From Helichrysum umbraculigerum (Eukaryota > Streptophyta > Magnoliopsida > Asterales > Asteraceae), in the NCBI GenBank assembly GCA_949592205.1, contig CATIUR010000002.1:132444090-132508089 (forward strand): 64,000 nucleotides of DNA, given 5' to 3'. Positions 33,259 through 43,486 of the stretch are shown piece after piece. Both the position numbers and the translations under genes were made by a program. Below the pieces are notes generated by a model. It searched no databases. It saw nothing but the letters and a program-made list of their open reading frames with translations, and had not been told where the DNA came from. How positions within the stretch are numbered: the first letter of the stretch is position 1; each line of letters begins with the position of its first letter.

Positions 33259-33894
33259 CTACTAATTTAAAACATAGGCCGTTAAATTACTACAAAATCC
33301 GTATCTGCTTTGCCATTTTTTTTTTTTTAAGTTTTTGGCAATGAACTTATTAAGCACATTTTTTTTACTTTTACCTTGAATTTAATAACTTAGGACAATA
33401 TTACTTGTTTCCGACTCAACCTGACCCGTCAATTTATATAATCTGGTTACTTTTTTGCATAAAGAAAAAAATGGACTCTTTTTTGCTTAAAGAAAAATGA
33501 ACCCACCTTAATTTCTATTCTAGATTCGCCGTGGTCAGTACCCTTTCAAAATTCCTAATTTCCTATTAATCCTAATCCTTAATAAGTATTTACACAAAAA
33601 CTAATGAATCAGTTAATTGATGTCTTATTGTTACTTCACCACCTACCTTAAAATAGAAGCAAACACCATCACCTCTAACTTTTGAACATTCTTTACTACA
33701 TGTGCTTTATTTATTCCACTCCAAGAGATAAATGCCACTGTTGATTGTGGCAAAATTTTAAAGCACACGTTGTAGTAGGGTCCTTCCACGAATTGAGCTC
33801 ATTAATAGCTAACCTCAATCTATGTTATTTTTAAGTTTGGAATTTTTGCATATAGATTTGGAATTTGCATTTAGTTAGTGAGTAATTGTTTAAT

Positions 33895-34189
33895 GGGTTT
33901 ATTGTTTCGTTATGCATTAAACTTTACACTTTTTACTATTGTACGCGACATACTTTCATTTGTTCTATTGTATGTAATGAACTTGTAAATATGGTCTATT
34001 GTATGTATTATTTTCTTTTTGGAAAAGGGCAAAAAAGGAAACTTTCCTATTTGGGCTTTACCCAAAATGGAAATTTTACATACAATAGACCATATTTGCA
34101 AGTTCAATACATACAATAGAAGTTTTCAAAGTTCAACGCATACAGTAGTAAAAGATGTAAAGTTTAATACATAACGAAACAATAAACCC
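33895..34189. mobile_element. Foldback MITE of Mutator type (295 bp)
   Basis: The ends GGGTTTATTG and CAATAAACCC are perfect inverted termini of a longer foldback (arms over 100 bp, diverged inward). It is flanked by a perfect 9-bp direct repeat, TTGTTTAAT, at 33886-33894 and 34190-34198. A 9-bp duplication is typical of Mutator-like transposition. Open frames on both strands here are consequences of the foldback, not genes. Confidence 0.85.
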
Positions 34190-34273
34190 TTGTTTAATGC
34201 TAACAAATACTGTTATTGTGCGTAACCGTCTAAAATCATTTTTATTGTATATAGATTAAACTTTTAACTATTG

Positions 34274-34530
34274 TCCTCCACCATCTACCAAGGTGGTTAA
34301 GACGTGAGGGTTTTATCCTCAAGGTCATGGGTTCAAACCCAAGGGGGGACATATAGGGGATTTATCCCTCATAAAGGCTGGAGGTCCTTTCTACCTTTGG
34401 TAGAACCGGAAGCAGCCTCTCTACCTTAGGGTAGGGGTAAGACTGTCAACATCTAACCTCCCCGATAGACCGTCCTAGACGGTATTGGGCCCTAACCCGC
34501 GGAAGGCGGTATGGGATCTTACCTTACCTT
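34274..34530 (+). mobile_element. tRNA-derived SINE (257 bp) with 19-bp target duplication
   Basis: The element is flanked by perfect 19-bp direct repeats, attaaacttttaactattg, at 34255-34273 and 34531-34549. Near the 5' end are a box A-like TGGTTAAGACGTGAGG and a canonical box B GGTTCAAACCC (34330-34340), the internal Pol III promoter of tRNA-type SINEs. The 3' end is TTACCTTACCTT, not poly-A. There is no coding capacity. Confidence 0.9.
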
Positions 34531-34641
34531 ATTAAACTTTTAACTATTGATAGTGAATGCATGTAATCGCTTATTCATCAAGTAGTCGGCATAATATAAT
34601 TTTGCTGATTTGACAACTTGATATCAAGTCATTTAATACGT

Positions 34642-34914
34642 GTGAAATTCTATTCCTACCCTCTTTTTCACTACCCCATACCCCCGGGTCCAGTCTGGGC
34701 CCAGTTGAGTCCTTTTTCAGTCCGGTCTTTTCTAATATCGGTCCCCGTCCAGTTTAGAACCAGTTCAGTTTTACAATAATAAGGGGGTATGAATTAGAAA
34801 AAAAAGAGGTAGGGGATAGAAAGTAAAAAGAAAAAGTATGACATGATTGATTTGATAGGTGGAGGTGGGTATGAGATGGAAAAAGGGGAAAATGGGGTAT
34901 GTATAGTAGGCCCC
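34642..34914. mobile_element. Possible MITE bounded by a 9-bp direct repeat
   Basis: TTAATACGT at 34633-34641 recurs at 34915-34923. The interior starts and ends with CT-rich and AG-rich runs (ACCCCATAC on the left, GGGGTATG on the right) that pair loosely. A Mutator-type element would fit, but the terminal inverted repeats are weak. Confidence 0.4.
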
Positions 34915-34923
34915 TTAATACGT

Positions 34924-35540
34924 CATTAAAATGGATGTCATATTACTGGTTTATAAGTTATATAAGAGGTCAGTATACATATATTATATTAACGGTAATT
35001 AAAGAGTGGATACTTATTTTTAATATTAATTCTAAAAAAGAAAAACATGTACAATAAAATTTGGAACGGTAAGTAATAAATTCAAGTTAGATAGATTCTT
35101 TGTAAAGGAATGAATGCATATTCTTTTCCATGGATCCAAGGCATTTCATTTCGATAACTACACTCCACAAATAATAAATAAATTCCAAACTCACATAAAA
35201 ATATTAAAATGCTCTTATGATTAGCAAGTGTCACTCATGTCTTCACAACACATTCTAAAAGCCAGCACCAACACACGCATACAATCACTACAAAACATAC
35301 ATAATAAGTTTATAAATTTGTTAACTTGTAGTGATGGATTGTGTTTTTTAGTTAATGGGTCTTGACTCAAAAGTAGGAATCTTGAAAGTATTCTTGTAGT
35401 TTCTTATGTATTTTATATAGTTTTTTAAGTTATCTTCCTTTTATTATGATTTCATATTATTTTATTATATGTAGTATAGAAGCAACTAATAACTTAAAAT
35501 ATATGACGAAGTTTTCCTTGTTCAGGTTTTCCGAAAGGGT
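34924..35540. other. AT-rich intergenic DNA
   Basis: I see no gene, RNA gene or clear repeat in this stretch. Confidence 0.6.
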
Positions 35541-35662
35541 GGTGATATTTCCATCATTGTTTTTGATAAATCCACTGTATTTGTGCATTAACTACTTGTA
35601 CTGTATACATGATCAATGCATAATTTTGATGAATTTATCAAAAAAAGTGGTGGAAATACTCA
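35541..35662. mobile_element. Small MITE, reference copy (about 122 bp)
   Basis: The two halves are inverted copies of each other. The left half reads GGTGATATTTCC...TTTTTGATAAATCCA...TGCATTA, and the reverse of the right half reads GAGTATTTCCACCA...TTTTTGATAAATTCA...TGCATTG. It has no coding capacity. It is the best-preserved copy of the family also seen at 33138-33258 and, in pieces, at 1746-1757 and 31787-31853. Confidence 0.7.
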
Positions 35663-36186
35663 TATGTACACGATCTAATTGGGTTATTCTGATCCCACCC
35701 TACATCATCACAAATTCACAATCTTACTTTACTGCAACTTTTGATTTTCCTTTTATTTCTTAAAAAAAAGAAATGTATCTTAAAAAAAAAAAAAATGGGA
35801 CCATTTTGGTAGATGGAGTGGTTGTGATTAAATGATGTTGGGTTTGTCCCATGGCATTCCAATATCTTTTTTTATGGTAAATAACCCCACAAATAGAAAA
35901 CACAAAAAAGCTTCAAAGCGGTATGCCTGTATGTATATATCATATTTGTGTAGTAGTATAGAAGAAGACATCATTATTGCTTTTTCTTTCTGTCATCTAA
36001 AGAAAGATGACCCGAGCCGACCCAACTCAGTTTCTTGATTCTTTATGTTTTGTTGGTTATCTTTTTATGGTGGTTGTATTATATATTTATATTTTTACTT
36101 TGAAAATAAACACAGGGGAGTGAGTGTTATATACACTTTTAAGTTCTTTTCTTTGATGTTTTGAATTGGGAAAGTGAAGATCAGTT
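35663..36186 (+). promoter_or_regulatory. Upstream region of the NPH3-like gene with TATA candidate
   Basis: A TATA-like ATATATTTATA lies at 36081-36091, about 100 bp before the ATG at 36187. That would leave a 5' UTR of some 65-75 nt, which is plausible. The rest is AT-rich with A and T runs. No specific operator was recognised. Confidence 0.35.
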
Positions 36187-39100
36187 ATGGCTCCTGCTGG
36201 GAAGGCTTTAGGATTCTACAATGAAGCCAATGACTGGTATTTTCTATATCTATATGTATATTTCTTTGTATATATATAATTGTATTGTATTGATGATCTT
36301 CACAAGTTTTACATGTTTACCTCAAATACAGTTTCATAATTTTATTGGAATATAGTTTCATGATGATTGTATTGTTGAATTTGATTTTAGAAGATATTTC
36401 TAGATTAAAGTACATTCTATAATCTGTTCTTAAATAGGATAATTTTGGCCTAAAGTACATGGTTGTAAATGATTATTCTGACTCATTTAAATTAGAATAT
36501 GATAATATGTTGTTTAGTAAATATTTATAAATTTATGTACATTCCATAATATGTTCTCTAATACTAGTAAGATAATGTGTTGTACTTTATCACTCGGTTT
36601 TTATGGAAAACTGGATGATCTTACAAGTATAAAGGAAATTTAAAGCTACTCCCTTCTTGAAGATTACCTTGATCCTATGTAATCAGAAAATCGTGATCGT
36701 AATTAAGTTAGCAGAACAAACAAATCATAATTTTTTCGCTTGTTTGTGCCAGGTTTTGTAATGCAGGTTTGCCAAGCGATATCACAGTGATTGTAGATAA
36801 AGTAAACTTCCATCTTCACAAGGTAATAATGTTTCTTCACATTATCAGAAAGTGCAAACCTCTACAATATGTTATTGCTTTTTGTTTGTTATATATTCAT
36901 ATAAAGTTCCGAATGCTGTTTATGAAATTAAGTCATTAATTGCCATATGTTTTTCATTTTAGTATCGTGTGTGCTTGTTTCGATGATAAAGTTACTGCTT
37001 TTTTCGTCATCAAATTATTCATAAGAATACTTTAATTCACTCTTTTGAATGGGTCAATTCAGGTTATCTGTGTATCTTTAACGGTTAATATAAAAAAATT
37101 TAGCAGAAGATAAAAACTGTTGAAATGGGTTAATGGGTCGAAAGTCTCCAAAAGGTATTTGGACTAATAGCTTTTCTTGTCAACTCAACCCGACACAACC
37201 TGTACAAAATTACCCTTTTTGACATCTTACCCACCTGCCTATTTTGCACCTCTATATGTTCCATATTTGTATCATATTCTGCTTTGCATCTGAGTTACTG
37301 TTACGAGAAATCTTTCATGTTTTTCCAGTTTCCCCTATCATCAAGATGTGGGAAAATCAAAAAGTTAATAGAAGAAACTCAAAATACTGATGGAGGCTCT
37401 TGCACCATTACCCTGGACAATATTCCTGGTGGCACCAACGCATTTTTGGTTGTTGCTAAATTCTGTTATGGTGTCCGGGTGGAACTTACACCGAGAAACA
37501 TCGTTACTGTATATTGTGTGGCAGATTATCTTGAGATGTTTGACGAGTATGGAGATGACAACTTATTCGTAATGGCAGAGAATTACTTCCATAAATTTGT
37601 ACTAAAAAACTGGAAAGATTGCATGGTTGCTCTTCAAAGTTGTGAGAAGCTTATAGCACAAGCGGATAATTTGCAGATTATAAGTAAATGCTTGAATGCT
37701 ATATCGATGATGGCCTGTACAGATCCTAGTTTATTTGGGTGGCCAATGATGATGTACGGTCGATTACAGAGCCCGGGTGGTAGTATATTGTGGAATGGAA
37801 TCAATACTGGAGCTAGAATCCGAAGCTCAGAATCTGATTGGTGGTTTGAAGACATTTCGTATCTTAGTGTTCCGTTGTTTGAGAGGCTTATAAAGGTGAT
37901 GGAAGCTAAGGGGATTCGACCCGAAAAGTTAACAGGTTCCTTGATGATTCATCATTAAGTTCATATTGTTTTAAAGGTACCGAACTCGGATGGGTTGGGT
38001 AACGGGTCATATAGGGTATGGGTCAAAATGGGTACACAAAAATGGATAGTTCCAATTAGCTGGTCAAAACAGGTTGGGAGTTGGGCGATATAGTTGAATA
38101 AGGAGGAGTCATTTATTCCCTATAAATATCGGTTTAATCAAAATATCAAAATATTAGGTAGGAAAACAAAATTTGGTTGGAAGTGCTTTTTTATGTGGTT
38201 ATCGTTTTGACCTATTCAACCGTTTCGGCACAATCCGTTTTGAGCTAATTTTTACAATTGACATGTTTGACCCGTTTAACCCTTTATCAGTAGTACACAA
38301 GTCAAACAGACTTTTTTATATAAATGGGTAAAATGCCTACATATGTTCTAGACTATGGGGCCTTAAGTTCATGTAAACTGTATGCTTTAGTTAATTTTAT
38401 GCAAATACTATAAGCTCTTAAAGTAGGATCCCTACTTGAATTTCTATTGATCCCTCAATGTTATAAATGCACTATTCATTATTCTTGCAGGAGCTATTAT
38501 GTACTATTCTAGAAAGTATCTTCATGGGTTAGGCAGATGGCAAGGTGCACAGAGTACCAAATCAAGATCAATTGCAAGCTTTAGCATGAAACCTGCTACC
38601 GTTGATCAGAGACTTCTATTAGAAAGTATTGTAAAACTACTTCCTGTCAAAAAGGGAAAATCTTTCTGCCGTTTCTTGTTGGGACTTTTACGGGTTGCTT
38701 TGATTCTGGGTGTTAACGATAAGTGTCAAGATTCTCTTGAAAAAAAGATAGGAATGCAGTTGGAGCTCGCTACACTTGATGGCCTATTGATTCCTACTTA
38801 TTCGGATTCTGATACTTTATATAACACCGACTGTGTTGAAAGGATAATTAGTCATTTTTTGGCTTCTGAAGAAACGATTACAACCTTTTCTCCTGCATCG
38901 ATTGTTTCAGAAGTGTCGCCAACAGTTTTCCCCTTAAGGAAAGTTTCGAAGCTTGTAGATAATTATATGGCAGAAGTTGCATCTGATGTGAACTTGAAAC
39001 CTGAAAAGATGCAATCGCTTGCAGAGGCTCTTCCTGAATCTGCAAGATCTTTGAACGATGGGCTATATAGAGCGTTGGATGTGTATTTTCAGGTCTGTTA

Positions 39101-40297
39101 AACTCTTTCTATGTCTCTCTCTTTTTAAATAATAATATCTAGATTGGCAATTTGTGTAATGGGTCAAAATGGATTAGATATGGTGCATGTCGAATTGGGT
39201 CGGGTTGATTATAAACACTGTTTGTTCATTTTCTTGGAAACACCCAAGTGATGATTAACCAAACTAATATTTATAACAATATTCATCTAGTTTTTAGCAA
39301 AAAACTGATTTAAGAGGTGGTATCAATTAGAATATACCTTGGGTTTGACCCTTTTGAAACTTAAGAGATAAAATATAAGACAAATTGACCCTATCATCAG
39401 TAACAGATACGGGCCAATACACGCAATTTGTTTATGCGGGATGGGCTGGGTTCGGTTGCCTGGAAGCACTTCGTGTCTAGTTTTTTACAAACTATTAATT
39501 AATGTGTTATATTATTACAGAAACTAAATTATTACTATAGTAATCTAATTCTTTTGCATAAAGCGAGTTAGAAAATTTGTATTCATTAAATTACACTTGT
39601 AATGAATGTGGACCCATTTGACCCATTTCCTTTCTAACTAAATTTTTACACTAGAGATAAACCATAACCCAAATTCATTTATAACTTTATCTGTCAAAAT
39701 TGCCACCAAAAAAAAAAGTTGATCAATTTTTTTTATTACTAAATTATGCAGGCCCACCCTTGGCTACCAGAGAAAGAAAAAGAACAACTTTGCTACATCA
39801 TCGACTATCAGAAACTCTCGATTGATGCCTGTGCTCATGCTTCTCAAAACGAACGCCTTCCACTAAGAGTTGTCCTTCAAGTATTGTTTTTTGAGCAGAT
39901 GCAACTAAGAACAGCTCTAGCTAATGTGGTAAATGACGAGAATGCCCATACAGGTCCAATGAGTATCATACCAAGTGGTGGCCAAATTGTACAGAGAGAC
40001 GGTTGGGTGACAATTGTGCGTGAGAATAATGTTATGAAAGTGAACATGGAAAGATTGAGGTCTCGAGTTGGAGAACTTGAACAAGAGTTTAATACAATGA
40101 GAGAAGAGATGAAAAGGGTAACAAGAACTCATAGTTCTCTTGAACCTAATTGGTTTATGTCTAGAACATTTGGAAAATGCAAACTTCTTCCCGAGTCATC
40201 AAATGTTCATGAAGACGTTGTGGAGAGCACAGGACCTGCTACTCCACGAGGGTCAACTGACCTTCCTCGACCTTCACATCATTCCAAGCATCATTAA
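36187..40297 (+). CDS. NPH3/RPT2-like (NRL) family BTB-NPH3 protein, 624 aa
   Basis: Five exons with agreeing phases: 36187-36236, 36753-36822, 37329-37935, 38491-39092 and 39752-40297 (TAA). They total 1875 nt. The N-terminal BTB/POZ fold covers about 25-125 (GLPSDITVIVD, FHLHKFPLSSRCGKI). The plant-specific NPH3 domain starts near 210 (DWWFEDISYLSVPLFERLI) and includes KYLHGLGRWQG and the late AHPWLPEKEKEQLCYIIDYQ segment after 443. A coiled coil follows near 520-575 (MERLRSRVGELEQEFNTM). NRL proteins act as adaptors, often at the plasma membrane or with CUL3 ubiquitin ligases, in phototropin or auxin responses. Which member this is I cannot say. The start is supported by the purine-rich context and in-phase first intron. 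The exon 3 donor is used before an in-frame TAA that unspliced RNA would meet at 37956. The gene looks intact. Confidence 0.93.
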
Positions 40298-40657
40298 TTT
40301 GTATAAAGTGGACAGAAATGCAACAACTCGAGAAGCAGAGAAAATGTTTTCTGTATAAAGGAGAATATACATCAATCTTTTTAGTAATTTCAAGAGTTCA
40401 TGACACTGGCCAGAAAATCCATCCCAGATGTTACGATTTTGTGGATGTTGACATCTGTTATGGATTTTCCCTGCTTCTGTAACCTCAGGCAGCTTAAAAA
40501 AAGTTCGTATCAACAGCTTGACTCCTGCACATTCTTTGTCAGTTCAAGTATATAACACACGTGTGCAAAGAAACTGTAATACTGAGTTATATAGTAAAAA
40601 TTGTTCAGTCCCCACAAAGCATGTAAGTTTGTTTATTATAGTATGAAATTTGTTTGT

Positions 40658-40658
40658 T

Positions 40659-40722
<64 letters not shown>
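40658..40722. repeat. Compound (TC)n-(AC)n microsatellite
   Basis: About 20 TC units are followed directly by about 11 AC units, some 360 bp after the NPH3-like stop codon. Arg/Glu- and Val/Cys-rich open frames across it are repeat artefacts. Confidence 0.95.
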
Positions 40723-40932
40723 GGAGTCGCACACAAAAGACTGATTCTCTTGCAAGCATAAAATTAATTGTGACCGGTAATATTTTCTGGCGTCATTGAC
40801 TGGTGACTTATGATGGCGGCGTGGCGTGGCGTTTGTTTGGAGATAGAAGAACCAACTCAAACTGACCGGTAAGTTTTGATAACTATTAGGATTGCCAGAT
40901 TTTAGTAAAAATGGAAAAACACCGCGAATGGT

Positions 40933-41240
40933 GTCCCACATCGACTAGAAAATAGAATTTACTAGCTATTATAAGCATCTCAACAGCAAAGTTTGTGAAC
41001 TTAGTAATGTTGGTCTGCAACCCAAGTGGGAGCATTGTGGTGGGTTACTCTACCTTAATATGAAAAGGTAGACCGAGCAGTTTGGATCAGTTTGTACTCA
41101 TATCTCTAGTAGCCTAGCCCGCTTGTTTATCTTCTGTTGATTGTGGTGGTGTTTTCAAGCGATGGTCATGTGCTTCAAACTTTGAACTCTTGTAAATTTA
41201 CTATTTTCTCTTTAGTGTCGGTTTGACCCGTGGTTTTTTC
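40933..41240 (+). ncRNA. Possible 7SL-like (SRP RNA) Pol III gene or pseudogene
   Basis: GTCCCACATCG at 40933-40943 is an exact plant snRNA-type upstream sequence element (USE). A TATA-like TTATAAG follows at 40969-40975. The gap of about 25 bp is the spacing used by Pol III rather than Pol II plant snRNA genes. About 40 nt after the TATA comes CTGCAACCCAAGTGGGAGCA and then GGTGGG, resembling the conserved Alu-domain stretch of plant 7SL RNA. A T6 run at about 41233-41238 could terminate transcription. I do not recognise the S domain with certainty, so this may be a diverged copy or pseudogene. The 3' end is only a guess. Confidence 0.4.
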
Positions 41241-41850
41241 CCTCTACACTGGAGGGTGTTCCACGTTAATTCTGGTGTTGATATCTTAATTTATTTACAA
41301 TTACAATTCTGGTTAGAAGCTTTTGGTTGATAATTTGTCCTTGACCCCAACACTATCAAATAGATCATGGGCTGACTTCATCAGAGCAAGCCAAATGGTG
41401 GTGTACTATGCCCCCTCATGCTTTGGGTACTAAAAACTTACATGATTGCCGTTCCTCTCCTTCAAACCCAAACCCCCAACCTTTTTTCATTGGTTCGGTT
41501 ACATAAGTTAGATTTTATCGAATGCTATTATGCAGCTTAATATTTGGTATGTATTTTGGGCCAGGTTATGATAAGCTTGCAAATCTTTTTATTCTAACGG
41601 ACATTCTTGGGAATTGTCGGCATGCGGCTTGAGTCAAGGCCAAGATCAAATCAAACCTTCATCAAGGAAACTCGTTGAGCTTGCAAAGTGTGATCAAGCT
41701 TATCCTTATATATATTACCAAAGTGAAGCTCGAGCACTGCTTAATTATATAAATATGTGTTTCGCGTTTTTGTTTAAACTGAAAAGTTGTTCAAAATTGT
41801 TGCAAGTAAATCTAACACTTCTCGTGTCCAGTTGTTTCAAACCAAGTAAG
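41241..41850. other. Intergenic DNA without a recognised gene
   Basis: An open frame of 108 codons at 41614-41940 shows no known domain, has plain AT-rich composition and runs into the tandem duplication. I do not support it as a gene. Confidence 0.55.
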
Positions 41851-42096
41851 AAGTGTGAGCAAGTCAGATTAAACAAAAGCTCGACTCCTGTTTCTTTTTT
41901 TGTGAGTTCAAGTATACACAGTCGTGCATCAAAACTGTAATAGTTAATTGTATAAGTTTGTTTATTCGAATAAAGTGTGAGCAAGTCAGATTAAACAAAA
42001 GCTCGACTCCTGCTTATTTTTTTGTGAGTTCAAGTATACACAGTCGTGCAACAAAACTGTAATAGTTAATCGTATGAGTTTGTTTATTCGAATAGG
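41851..42096. repeat. 122-bp tandem duplication
   Basis: Copy 1 is 41851-41972 and copy 2 is 41973-42096, with few differences (for example CCTGTTTC against CCTGCTTA, and CATCAAAA against CAACAAAA). A diverged third relative lies near 40514-40640, within the likely 3' UTR of the NPH3-like gene (GACTCCTGCA, GTTCAAGTATA, AAACTGTAAT, GTTTGTTTATT). The downstream copies may therefore derive from that UTR. Confidence 0.85.
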
Positions 42097-42256
42097 AAGA
42101 ACTTTGCATAAGTTATTCATGTGTAAACTACAACGCATCAAGTTTACTAGTTATAGTTTTATTTAATTGTGTGAATTTCAATGCATCTGTTAATATTAAA
42201 TGAGTCTTGCACGTACATATTGCGTTCAGATGAATATATGACCTTATATATGATTA

Positions 42257-42500
42257 TATGCAGGGGTATCTTGCAGTAACGAAAGCAATATGAACTGCAA
42301 ATGTAATTTGTCAAATAAGTCATCTCATAAGAAAGACGTCGCAATTTTATCGTCTGAAGAGAAGTCTGAAGAGAAATTGCACACGGGCTCATCATTACAT
42401 CCATTGGGGAATCACACCATCTGCTGGTGCCAGGCCACCTCAGCCAAATTCTCCAGCTATTGCCACATCAGATCCTGGACCTCTGCTTGCTGATTTGTTT
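42257..42500 (+). other. Exon-like fragment, unrecognised
   Basis: The block is preceded by TATGCAG (42256-42262) and has a less AT-rich, coding-like composition. One frame reads KKDVAILSSEEKSEEKLHTG. Its latter part reads more protein-like in another frame (RPPQPNSPAIATSDPG). That pattern suggests an old gene fragment with a frameshift, but I cannot name the source gene. Confidence 0.25.
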
Positions 42501-43486
42501 CAGAGAAAGAGAACATGGTTTTCATCATACATATACCCATTGCCCAAATTGTAAAATGATTTATTACAGATTGGGTGCACATATCCTCCAAGGAGTCAGG
42601 AATAAATGACCGATGCATGGTGTATCAGGATCAGATGAGTAACCTTACAAGTGAGGATAAAAACATTAGAGTTGGATTTCATAACGGTTTCTTGCACTCA
42701 TTTAGTGTTTGCATCAAAACGCCTCAAGTATATAGTTGCATCAGTCATTGTTTTTTTTTATTAATGTGTCGTGTAGCAAATGGTTAATTACATGCAAAAC
42801 ATTCAGTATATGTATAGAAAATGCAGTGGATCATGTTACATGGACGCCATAAGTACACAAGTCAGGCTCGATTAGTTATTCTCAAGCTCTCGCAGGCTAA
42901 AACTTTTAACTAGTCAACATACAATCTAAAAAAATATGGACAAATATGGAGCGTATAAGATGATGAAAAGAGAAAAACGTAACATAAAGAAACTTGAATA
43001 TCCTGCAATAAACTCCTAAAAAATCGTCAATATTCAGTGCCACGGAACACCTTTGACTCGCAACATCAGTTTACTGATTCCGGCTGCTAATCAAAGAGAC
43101 AATATCCACTTTAACTTACAGAGTGAAACAACCAACCAAATAATACAATTAGCAATAAAAACATCGCTTTTATCTATCACGCCTCGGCTACAAGATAACA
43201 TACCTATCAAAATGGTATAAGATTCCCCACAAACCACAGGGGAAAACAAGTATATATGAACTAAAGTTTTTGCAACTCCAAGTAATGCAATCTAATTAGC
43301 CATACACATGAGGGAACTTCCAAGATCACAAGATCAAGATACACCAAACTTAATTGAATACCTGCCAACTTGAACACCACACTCGACCACCACCCCTCTC
43401 CCCATGAGCAGCTCTGTACATGATCGCCAATTTTGCTTGCAGTGTGAGAGAAAAAAGACACGTACGTGCTTTGAATGAAGCTGTCA
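42501..43486. other. Spacer and 3' region of the PTM-like gene
   Basis: I see no gene here. The right part should contain the 3' UTR of the - strand gene ending at 43487. No polyadenylation signal could be fixed with confidence. Confidence 0.5.

Noticed and set aside
33886..34119. Open frames on both strands at 33886-34119
   Set aside because: They mirror each other because the region is a foldback MITE.
40544..40941. Arg/Glu-rich and Val/Cys-rich short frames
   Set aside because: They are translations of the TC/AC microsatellite.
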